Source of the DNA: Progne subis subis
Taxonomy: Eukaryota > Chordata > Aves > Passeriformes > Hirundinidae
Direction of reading: 5' to 3'
Length of the DNA: 64,000 nt
Assembly (NCBI GenBank): GCA_022316685.1
Contig: JAKJHU010000030.1
Coordinates: 17,754,893 to 17,818,892, forward strand
Shown here: one piece after another, positions 41,165 to 50,100 of the stretch
How positions within the stretch are numbered: the stretch's first letter is position 1
Layout: the number at the start of each line of letters is the position of its first letter
Position numbers and translations under genes: made by a program
Notes under the pieces: generated by a model
What the model saw: the letters and a program-made list of their open reading frames with translations, nothing else
Told to the model about the DNA's origin: nothing
Databases searched by the model: none

Positions 41165-41256
41165 CCTTTAAGAAATTATTATTCCCATACCTTGTGAACT
41201 CCTGCTCTCTGTAATAAAAGTTATATTTATTCTTAACATACATAGAGGAGCAGATA

Positions 41257-41381
41257 GGAAATGGAAATGGAAATGGAAATGGAAATAAATGGAAATGGAA
41301 ATGGAAATGGAAATGGAAATGGAAATGGAAATGGAAATGGAAATGGAAATGGAAATGGAAATGGAAATGGAAATGGAAATG
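41257..41381. repeat. (GGAAAT)n hexamer array
   Basis: 125 bp of the hexamer GGAAAT, about 20 units, with one interruption at about 41287 (an extra AAAT). It produces repetitive false frames (Asn-Gly and Met-Glu on plus; Pro-Phe and Ser-Ile on minus). It lies between the truncated 5' ends of two oppositely oriented CR1 copies. Confidence 0.97.
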
Positions 41382-42384
41382 GGAGAGAGCTTCCTATGTG
41401 TCTGACCCAATATGAATTACCCTTTTTACCTGCTGCAGGGATCCTGGTCTCCAGCACCTATAACTGGGAATAGAAATCATTGCAGGTTGCAGCAGGACAC
41501 CACCACAGCCAGGTGCACTGTGGTGTGCAGAGTAGGATCACAGAAAGGACAGACAATGCCAGGAAGATGTGCCTCTGCACACAACTCCCTCTACAGCCAA
41601 CCAGACTCAAAAGGGAAATTTGCAGCATCTTTAAAAGAGAATTTCAGTACCCTTTTATGCCCATAAAGAAACTAAAATCAGGATCTGTCACAAAGGGAAC
41701 AATGTCTCTTCTGGGGCTGCTTTTAGAGGGGGTCTTCTTTTTTTTTTTGCCTGGAGACTTGGATTAATACTAAGAAAATACTAATGCTACTGGTGAAAAA
41801 AAACCTCTAAAAAATATTTTGAAAGTGTGTTGGGTTTCCCACATTTTATTTTCACTAAGTTTAGTTTTCATGGTATTTTTAAAAAGTACATAAGGAAAAT
41901 ATTTGTGCTCTAGACTGAATTTTAAAAACTGAAATTCTTACACAGGGAAAGATATTCTACTTTTGCTGGTTGTCCACTTTTGCCAGAATTTTTGATAAAT
42001 TATGGAATCAGTGTCATGCATAGATTATAGGGACAATTTTTATTTCAAAATGAAAAAAATAAAAATCTCACAGTCATAAATAGATTGTTTTTCCTGGTCT
42101 ATTTATTTAGCCTTTGAGAAATTCCCTTTCTTTTTGAAAATTCATTTTGAATTTGAATTCATAGTGAAATAGTGCTGATATTATTCTAATATAAATTTAA
42201 AAAATAACATAATAGTCAATCCCTGTACATCTAAGATGTCCGAGATAGTTCCAGTTTTCCTTTCTAAACCTTCAATAACAAGCTCAATAATGTCTAATTT
42301 CCATAAAGATAATCCTTCACTTACTATTTGACATGACTGTTTTAAGATAATCAACAAATAAGCAAATTTGCCCTTCGCTAAGGG
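41382..42384. other. Noncoding sequence between CR1 copies
   Basis: AT-rich, nothing recognised. Part of the 114-codon minus frame at 42181-42525 lies here; its right end is the antisense of the CR1 that follows. Confidence 0.45.
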
Positions 42385-43124
42385 CAAATCAGATCTGACA
42401 GGCTTGGTGGCTTTCCACAATGAGGTTAGATCATTGGTGGATGTGTAGAGAACAAGTGATGTCATTAACCTCGATGACATCACTTGCTCTTCCCTCATCA
42501 CATTTAACACTGTCCCACACAGCATCCTTGTCCAGAAATCCGGAGAGGAACTTTTGCAAAGATGTATAATGAGTGCTCACTACGTGTTTGCCTCAAGGTA
42601 TTTTACATTGAGTCCTGTGTGCAGTTTTGGAAGCCAGAGTACAAGAAAGACATAAAGCTGATAAAGAGTATCCAAAGGGGGGCCATGGTGAAGGGTCTAG
42701 AAGAGAAGCCCTATAAGGAGCAGCTGAGACTACTTGGTCTGTTCAGCCTGGAGAAGAGAAGGCTGATGGGAGACCTCAGTGAAGTTACAAGTTCCTCATG
42801 AGAGGAAGAAGAGGGGCAGACACTGACGTCTTCTCTGTGGTGACCAGTGCCAAGACCAAAGGGAGTCACCTGAAGCTGTGACAGGGAAGTCTGGGGCAGA
42901 TATCAGGAAAAGGTTCTACCCCCAATGGGGGTATGGGCACTGGAAGAGGCTCCCCAGGGGAGCAGTCACAGCCCCAAGCCTGACAGAGTTCAAGAAGCAC
43001 TTGGACAATGCTCTCAGGCACATGGTGAGATTGTTGGGGTGTCCTGTGCAGGACCAGGAGTGGGACTCAATGATCTTGTGGATCTCTTCCAACTCAGGAG
43101 AGTGTATGATTCTATGATTCTATT
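42385..43124 (+). mobile_element. CR1: CR1 LINE fragment, plus strand
   Basis: From the left: the reverse transcriptase segment matching 'tctgacaggcttggtggc' and 'atttaacactgtcccacacagcatccttgtcc' (CR1 [10 protein letters not shown]). Then, after an internal deletion of several hundred bases, the segment encoding [18 protein letters not shown] and [14 protein letters not shown] at 42598-42780. It finishes with the 3' UTR and the tail (TATGATTCTATGATTCTAT) at 43105-43122. The internal deletion removes the part with the FADD motif. It also carries a fold-back inverted duplication (separate entry). Confidence 0.9.
42437..42501. repeat. Fold-back inverted duplication inside CR1
   Basis: Two arms of about 28-29 bp, 42437-42465 and 42474-42501, are inverted copies around an 8-nt spacer. 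The inner 13 bp are perfect (CAAGTGATGTCAT against ATGACATCACTTG) and the outer part is imperfect. The right arm takes the place of the CR1 codons normally found between the 'gatgtcat' and 'catttaacac' words. It therefore looks like a local template-switch copy of the left arm. Confidence 0.85.
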
Positions 43125-43128
43125 ATCC

Positions 43129-43378
43129 TGTGATAGGACAAGGGGAAATGGCTTTAAATTGAACGAGGACTGTTTTAGGTTAGACATGAGGAATAAATTA
43201 TTTACTGTTAAAGTGGCTTAGAGAACTTGCCTAGAGAAGCTGTGGATAATCCATCCCTGGATGTGCTCAAAGCCAGGTTGGTTAGGATTTTGAACAAACA
43301 GGTGTAGTGGAAGGTGTCACATGCCATGTTAGGTAGGATGGAATGGGATGGTATTTAGAGTCCCTTACAAGTGGATCA
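43129..43378 (+). mobile_element. CR1: Second CR1 3' fragment, head-to-tail
   Basis: Begins directly behind the tail of the previous CR1 with GTGATAGGACAAGGGGAAATGG. It continues through 'tttaggttagacatgaggaataaatt', 'gagaagctgtggataatccatccctgg' and 'gtagtggaaggtgtcacatgcc', and fades out around 43378 without a recognisable terminal repeat. It belongs to another subfamily than its neighbour, judging by the 3' UTR wording. Either it inserted into the tail of the first copy, or the two were joined by a deletion. Confidence 0.85.
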
Positions 43379-43578
43379 ATTCCATGACTATGAAAAATAT
43401 TTACTTTTCCCAGTGTTTTCCTATAACTGCAAATGCCTCCACAGAATATCTTTTCCAGAGAAAATTTACAACATTTAAGCAAAGAAATGGAGGAGAGGGA
43501 TCTAAGCCCAAATGTAGTAAATATGAATCAGCCAATTGTTTACCCGACCAAAGCAGCACATTCTCTCCATGTGCCTCT

Positions 43579-43969
43579 TGTTGTAATGCATTAATTGGGT
43601 TTATATTTCATCAGATTTGTAATGTTTTTTCTATGTATCACATGATCTGTCCTTGCCCAGCAGTGCCCATCCCTCACACTGAAATGTAACCCAACCCTGT
43701 TCCCTCTCGCTTCTCCCTTATTGGGTGATGTCTTGTCCCTGCCTCTGGGCCCTGACCCTGGGGGAAAAGCCCTGACAGGGGAGGGGGGGAAGGGGGGGGG
43801 AAGTGAGGGCGGCGAGGTCTCTCTGGCACCTGCGAGCCATCGGGAATGGCTCCAGCCAAGCAGGGCAGGACTCAAGAATAAAGGCTGTAATATCCCACCC
43901 AGTGAAAGAGAGCAGACTCTTTTACTTTTGCCATCGGTGGTTGACTAGTCTTGTAGGGGAATTACAACA
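43579..43969 (+). mobile_element. Solo LTR, 391 bp, perfect ends
   Basis: The best-defined LTR in the window. It starts TGTTGTAA and ends TTACAACA, a perfect 8-bp terminal inverted repeat. It is flanked by the exact 6-bp duplication GCCTCT (43573-43578 and 43970-43975). An AATAAA at 43877-43882, 93 bp before the end, sets the plus orientation; no TATA box is obvious. A G-rich stretch (43780-43803) lies in U3. The 6-bp duplication suggests ERVK-type integrase. With no internal sequence left, it is a solo LTR produced by recombination between two LTRs. Confidence 0.93.
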
Positions 43970-43975
43970 GCCTCT

Positions 43976-44269
43976 CACATGAGCAGTCATCCATGCCCTC
44001 AGCTCTCACTGGTGCTCTCTTGTAAACATCAGATCTAGTCTGCATGTGCTCAAATTTAAATACAAACACCTGTGGAACTCCAGAAATGCTCCAGATGTGG
44101 AAGTGATCACTTCTGTCACGTAATTTCAGACACTGGAATTCACAGCTGTGCTTTGATATAATGTGTCAGAAGGACTCTAGATAAGAGAGGATAATTCCTG
44201 GATCATACAGAGGTTATCCCCATATTCTGCTATCCTGCAAAGAGCCACACACATAAGGCACCTGAGTCT
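43976..44269. other. Noncoding spacer
   Basis: About 290 bp between two LTRs. Nothing recognised. Confidence 0.4.
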
Positions 44270-45690
44270 GTACCTAGTGCTGCTGGAATTTATTGGAGTC
44301 CAGGACATTCCTTTGGCTGCCCTGGAAGGTCAGAGACCTGGACAGGGGGGTCTGGGACCCTGGCCCAGAGCCCAGAGGGACACTGGCTTTGATCTCAGTC
44401 CATGGGAAAGGCTTCCTGCACTGCGGGAAGGACTGCAAGCCACAAGAGTGTGAAAGATAGTAGTTTAGCTTATCACAAGGTGAAAAACAGTAGGTTTGTT
44501 TCTTTAGTATGGAAGTGGATGGGAGAAAGATGGAGGATTTTGGGCATTGTCTCTTGTAGCTTGTCCTGTCCCTGCACCGGGCGGGAGCTGACCTCCAGCT
44601 ATCTCTGGTCAGCACAGCTACAGAAGTTCCCAGTTCAGATGGGCACGCAGGTTATCTTCACCTGCTGGCTCAGCTTCTCAGCAGCAGCTGGACCAAATAG
44701 TGTCGTGGCAGCAGTGGCAGTAAGAAAAGGCTGGCTCTCAGCTTAGCAGATTAAAAGATGTTTATTCAGGCCGAGCTGCGGGAAGTCCACAGCTGGTCCA
44801 GGCCTCAGGCCAGAGAGGCCAGAGACCAAGAGCAGAGAGCAGAGCAGAGAGAGAGTTTGACTCTCCCTCCTCCACCTTATATCTGGGGGAGGGGATCAAG
44901 GGAGGTTACAACAAGACAAGAAATCAGGGGATTCAGGGGGTAACAAGGTATGCCCACCCCCAAGCCTCTGACCAACCACCTCCAGAGGAAAGGAATTCCC
45001 CTCAGGCTTCCTATCACCTGAAGCCCTCTCAGTATGATTGCTCAATCTTGGGGAGGGGTCCCAAAGTGATAGGCAGGCTGCCCCAGAGCGGGGCGGGGGG
45101 GGGTGGGGGCAGAGGGGATAGAGGGGATGTTCCAAGTCAGGTGAGGGATGGGAGGACTGACACAAAACACCTTATTATACAGAAAACACAAAACGGAATG
45201 GACTGTTACAAAACTGGGGATACAGTGAAATGAACTATAACATAAAACTTCTTATAAAAACCTAATAAAACAGTTCTTGTGCCACCACATTGTCTCCTGT
45301 TCTTCTTTCTTCTTCCCTCACTCCATTTTCTGCAGTGACGGTGGCACAAAGTAGTTTAAGGAGATTGGGTCAAAGTAGGGATGACCTGTTTAGTGTAAGT
45401 GATAGGTATTGGCAAATAATGATAAATAAAGAACACGTAACAATTAGTATAAAAGATAGCGACAGCCCAGTGCAGGAGGAGTTGCCAGATGCCCAAGTAG
45501 CTGCACAGACCTTTGTTGGGCACTGAGAAAATTGTAAGATAAGAAACAATAAACAGAGCATGCAACCTTGAAAGATCAGAACCTGAAGGCTCCGTCCCTT
45601 TGTTGCGTCTGTCTCTGGGCTTTGCAGAAGGCAAAAAGACTCTAAAACCACCTGAATCTCGGAAAAGAAACCGAGAGGAATTAAGAAAAA
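44270..45690 (+). mobile_element. Older ERVK-like LTR, split by a younger LTR
   Basis: Two halves, 44270-44554 and 45290-45690, read as one plus-strand LTR of about 650-690 bp once the inserted element is removed. The left half ends 'gatggaggattttgggcattgtctc' and the right half resumes at the same word. The right half carries TATAAAA at 45448-45454 and AATAAA at 45548-45553, 95 bp apart, followed by U5-like sequence. I recall this arrangement from songbird ERVK LTRs. The outer ends are approximate because no target duplication was found. Confidence 0.62.
44555..45289 (-). mobile_element. LTR nested in an older LTR, about 735 bp
   Basis: On the minus strand it starts TGTGGTGGCACAAG at 45289 and ends ...GCTACA at 44555. 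TTGTCTC stands on both sides (44547-44553 and 45290-45296), the target duplication. The TATA-like TATAAGG (plus TTATAT at 44878-44883) and AATAAA (plus TTTATT at 44761-44766) are correctly ordered. A C-rich run in U3 corresponds to G-runs at 45089-45120 on plus. It is the same family as the LTR at 62315-62996: both share the start, the U3 wording ('ttatgttatagttcatt') and the stretch after AATAAA ('gagaagctgag'). An inner TGTCGTGGCA at 44701 mimics an LTR end and could mislead annotation. Confidence 0.82.
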
Positions 45691-46660
45691 TTCACATATA
45701 AATTTCAAGTGTTTTGCAGAACTATGCATGAGAAGCTCTTTCTTACTTACAGTATTTTTTAGTTGACTAGCTTCCCACTTGCATCCCTGCTTCCTTCTTT
45801 CTCTTCTCCCTTCCCTGTTTCCTTCCCTTCCTCCCTTTCTCCCTCTCTTCCTTCTTTCTATCCAGAATCAATCCATCACTGTATATTCTTACAGAACACT
45901 CAGTACCACAAAATTTATGTGGAGGTTGCTGATATCAATAATGAGAACATCTTGTAGTCGGAAGAACAAAACAGAGATAACTTTAAAGATGAAATTGTAA
46001 TAGGGCTGCAGAGAAACTCAACTGCTTGTAAATCATGTCTCCAAGCACATTACACCATCAGAATGGAAGGTGAATTGGGACTACAACCACCCTAATTCAC
46101 CCCTTCCCATTCCCACTCCTGGGAATATTGTGAATACTAAAACTTTCTGTGTTGAATTCAGAGATTTCTTTTCTAGGTTGTTCTGTGATGAAAATTCAGC
46201 TGACCTGAACTTGGATTAAAGAGGCATGCAGTTTTCATTGGAAGTCTAGAGAATAATATTTAAATTCAACTGAGTTACGTTTTAATTGTTCTAAAACCCT
46301 TCCAACCCTGAACAGAAAGGGAGTGCTAGGAGTAACTAATAGAGCTTTAAGAACACATACTGAATTTTAACTACACTTTCCTGTCCTTTCACTTTGCTTT
46401 GGAAATGTCACAGGTCTGTGGAATTTATTCGAAAACAGCAATTAGAAAGGGGAATCCACAGCACAGCAAGTAACTCAACTAGCCCAAGACCACATGAGAC
46501 TTGGTGAAGAAAAAAGTAAAACAATCAAATAAAAAAGCAGTCCAGATTTTATCTCCCCATCTCCTGCTGTAGCTACCAGAAATTATATCAGACCTTAAAC
46601 ATTCTCTCAAGTGTCTGCACTCTACAGAAAAGTGCATCTAAACTTTAATTTTGGTTGAAA
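45691..46660. other. Noncoding sequence with a pyrimidine tract
   Basis: Contains a C/T-rich tract at about 45789-45862. Nothing else recognised. Confidence 0.5.
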
Positions 46661-47195
46661 CATAGGATAGTTTGGGTTTGAAGGAAATTTTAAAGGTTAG
46701 GAACTCCAACCCTCCTGTAATGAACAGGGACATCTTCAACTTAATCAAGTTGCTCAAAGCTCCATCCAACCTGACCTTGAGTGCTTCCCTGGATGGGACA
46801 TATACCAACTCTCTGGGCAACCTGTGCCAGGGATTTTTTTGTAAAAAAGTTTCTTCCTTATAACTAATCCAAATTGACCTTAATTTTCTTTAAAATCATT
46901 ATCCCTTGTCCTGTTGCAACAGGCCCTGCAGAAAAGCTTGTCCCCATCTGTTTCATAGGCCCTGTTCAAGAGCTGGAAAGCTGCTGTAAGAGCTCCTTTC
47001 TCTGAGCCTTCTCTTCTTCAGGCTGAACAACCCCAATTCTCTCAGCCTGCCTTCACAGGAGAGGTGCTGGAGCTCTCTGGTCATCTTCAGGGGCTTCCTC
47101 TGGACTCACTCTGGCAGGTCCATGTCCTTTCTCTGCCGGGGACACCAGAGCTGGATGCAGTACCCCAGATGGAGTCTCCTCCAGCTGTTTTCCCA
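46661..47195 (-). mobile_element. CR1: CR1 LINE fragment, about 535 bp
   Basis: Reverse complement of the CR1 3' region: a diverged tail (CATAGGATAG), 'tttgggtttgaaggaaatttt', 'gctcaaagctccatccaacctgacc', 'ctctgggcaacctgtgccaggg', 'caggctgaacaaccccaattctctcagcctg' and 'tggatgcagtaccccagatgg' near the right edge. It is 5'-truncated and frameshifted. Confidence 0.92.
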
Positions 47196-50100
47196 ACATT
47201 TTTTTAAATTATGTATTTTAAAATGTTTCTTAGCCTCTGTGTTTGTTTGAAATTATTTTGCACCATCAAAAAGTCTTATTTGCATAGGGAGATTTGATAG
47301 CAGGAGGAAGCATTCTTCAGAACAAAAGCAGAGCTGACATGCTGGCATGTCCTTTGCCGCGATTGGTGTGTAGAGTAGAAGAGTTTTTGTGATGCAACCT
47401 TTCCTGTTAGCAACTGACCTTTCTTCCTGTTCAGTCCCTGTGCTTTTTGGTTTTTCTATGAAGTGTTGAAAAGAAAAGAAGGATCCTCAAATGTCTTTTC
47501 TAGCAGAGAATCAGCAACAAGCATAGGACTTGGTGATGATGAGAAAAATCTAAAAATGTTTAACAGCAAAGAAAACTGGCATAATATATAGTAGATTTCA
47601 GGAGAAAATACAGTGTGGGAAGAATAGAAATATTATAAAGAAACACACAGGCACTCACACAAAGAAATTGTAAGCAGAAAAACTAAACGTTTGGGGAACA
47701 AAATAAAGAGGCGGGAAAGCCCCTGTTGTGAAAAAATGACACATATATAAAGTATATAAATAAATTAAATTAAGATTTACAATAAAATATTTTTTTTCCC
47801 AGTCCAGAAAACTGCTTACAGTTTATTGTAAAATTACTCAGTGCAGGTGCTATTCTTTATCATGCATCTCACATGTGTCTGAAGGTCTGCCCCAGCAGCA
47901 AAAGGATGCTGAGATTAAAGATTTAAGTGAAATATTCCACTGCATTTTCAGTCAAGAAATCTGCCTTATAAACCAGAACATGCCCATACTTAGTTTAATC
48001 AAGATCCATTGGAGTTCAGGATTCTGTCCTTTGAGGGAAAAAAAAACAATTCAAAAAGGTTGGCATAACAGTAGAGGTGTGATGTAGCAATATTTTATAG
48101 TACAGCCTCTTTGCAGTGATTTGTGTGTATAAAGTCTAATCCAGCAGACTGTCTCAAAATCTGCCAGCTGCCCTGGTTGTGGAACATAAGATTTGCCACA
48201 ATGTCAGAAATACCATTTGTCAACTCATTTATCCACTTATGGACTAGGGCCAGAGTCAAATACTTCAGAACAAGATGAAATAGCTCTCACAGGAGACAGC
48301 TATATGATAATCTGCCTGAGTAATGCTCTTATCCTAGATCTTAACAGTTACTGTTTGTCTTGAGCTTTGTATCACGAGGATCCATCTGTCTTTCCTCATT
48401 TTAGCTGTTTTCTTTACCTTAGTGATTGTGTGTTATATTATTTATAGGTACATACACTTCCTCCTTTCCTCTCTCTGTGTTCTTGAACACTTGCAGTGGA
48501 AATGTGTTGCATGTTGAAACGATGTTCTGTGGGGGGGAAAAGTAAACAGCTGTATTGGCTTTTGAACCTTCAAAAGGAGACATTTGAGAATCTTCTGTTG
48601 ATGTCCAGAATGTCACCTTTTCTCACAGTCTAAAAAATGCTGTTGTGGTTTCCTGTTGTTGGGTGTCCTGTGCCCATGGCTGGCCCCTGTGAAGGTGAGT
48701 GGGAGCAGGATTCCATAGTATATTTATTCTAAGCAGCTATTTTTCATAAAGATAACTGAAATTTAATGTACCAGCTAAACTTTGTAGCTTAGCAACTCCA
48801 CTCATGTAAAGACCTGCATCTGTGGCTCCAAGCCAAATCTAGATTTCTATGCACACAGAAGAGAGACTGTTTTACAGGGGCTTCATTTCCTGACTGGTCA
48901 AGATGGAAGCAGAGCTGATAATGCAACACGTAAGCATTGCGATCTGAGACAAATTTGGCAAAGCACCTCGTTTGCATCACAGATGACCTTTTATTTAATC
49001 ATTTGACTGTCATTTTGTAACACTTTAGGGCAGAGTTGTGCTGGAGCAGGAGCAAGCAGACAAAAGCATAAAAATGTGAAGGTGGATAGAGGCTGAGTGA
49101 AGGGAAAAGGTGTGAGGTAAATATCTGTTTGGTGGGATGAAAGTCAGAAGAGTTTCAGAAAGCAAGCAGTCCTCAGCTGAGGTAAGGGTGACACTGCTGA
49201 GATGTTGAATCCTTCACTCTTGCATTGCCCCTACCTTATCCCATCAATCTCTACATTCCCCAGTTTACCCATCTGAGGCAGCAAGAGATCAATCTCTTCC
49301 TTGCAAATTCCTGTGCTTTTCATCCTGGACACAGGTGAGGGTACACACAAGGAGAAAGAGGAAGATATAACAATGCTGGATCATGATTCCTCTTATCTTC
49401 TCTAGGCTGATTTTTTTTTCTTAGCTAGCTCTGCTGTGTTTGTGATGCTACAAGAGCTACTTTTAACAGCATAAACTTTACACCTATTCCCCAAGGAGCA
49501 TAATGACCTGCTAATTTTAATATTAATCTCTCTCCAGTGGTGTGAACAAAACATGTCATGATGGAGGTTTTATTTAACCTCCTCACTATGGATTGCTGCC
49601 ATAAACTCCTCTGACATTTTCTGCAACGACAGCTGATCTCTGTTTCTCTCTTCCAAATAACTGCAGGCTTACAGAAGAAATCACAGTTTATTATTCTCCC
49701 CAGGCAAAATGCAAAGGTTGATCCATGTGCTTAAAACTATGGAGTTGCCAGTTACAAGTTGTTGAGGGCGGGGGAGGGGGGTTAATGATAAAATTTGGTT
49801 TCATTTTTTTCTATAACACATTAGCACAGTTCCTTAATTTCAAAGGTTTCATGAAACTATTGAGCAGAGCTGAAAATAAGACCCAGTATCTTTAACTTGG
49901 TGTAGCTGCACACATGGGAATTATTTAAGCATAGACTGATGATATGACTAATGTTTCATCCTCACAGCCTGCTCTGGTGCCTCTCTCTACTTTGCTTCTA
50001 GTCCTAGAGAGCTTGTGATGCACAGCAGTATTCTAAGCAATGAAGAGTTCTTGAAAATAAACTCAGTCTCTGGGCCACATCCCTCCATCTTTTTGTATCT

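Larger units (their letters stand above)
37913..41165 (-). mobile_element. CR1: CR1 LINE, 5'-truncated, split by an LTR
   Basis: The largest LINE here, about 2.8 kb without its insertion. The tail at the left edge (CACGGAATCACAGAGCC, then 'taggttggaggagacc') marks the CR1 3' end on the minus strand. Reading leftward from 41165 one passes endonuclease, linker, reverse transcriptase and the C-terminal part. ORF1 and the start of ORF2 are missing, as usual for truncated CR1 copies. The copy is interrupted at 38811-39237 by an LTR with a 6-bp duplication. Its truncated 5' end faces the plus-strand CR1 at 42385, with a hexamer array between them. CR1 copies normally have no target duplication, and none was seen. 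Confidence 0.93.

Noticed and set aside
41257..41381. Possible CRISPR-like or satellite array
   Set aside because: Contiguous 6-bp units without spacers: a plain microsatellite.
42181..42525. 114-codon minus frame that looks protein-like
   Set aside because: Its first third is antisense to CR1 reverse transcriptase sequence and includes the fold-back; no known family for the rest.
44701..45289. LTR boundary at TGTCGTGGCA (44701), which pairs well with the other end
   Set aside because: No target duplication fits this boundary. The related copy at 62315-62996 extends past the equivalent point, and TTGTCTC copies support 44555 as the end.
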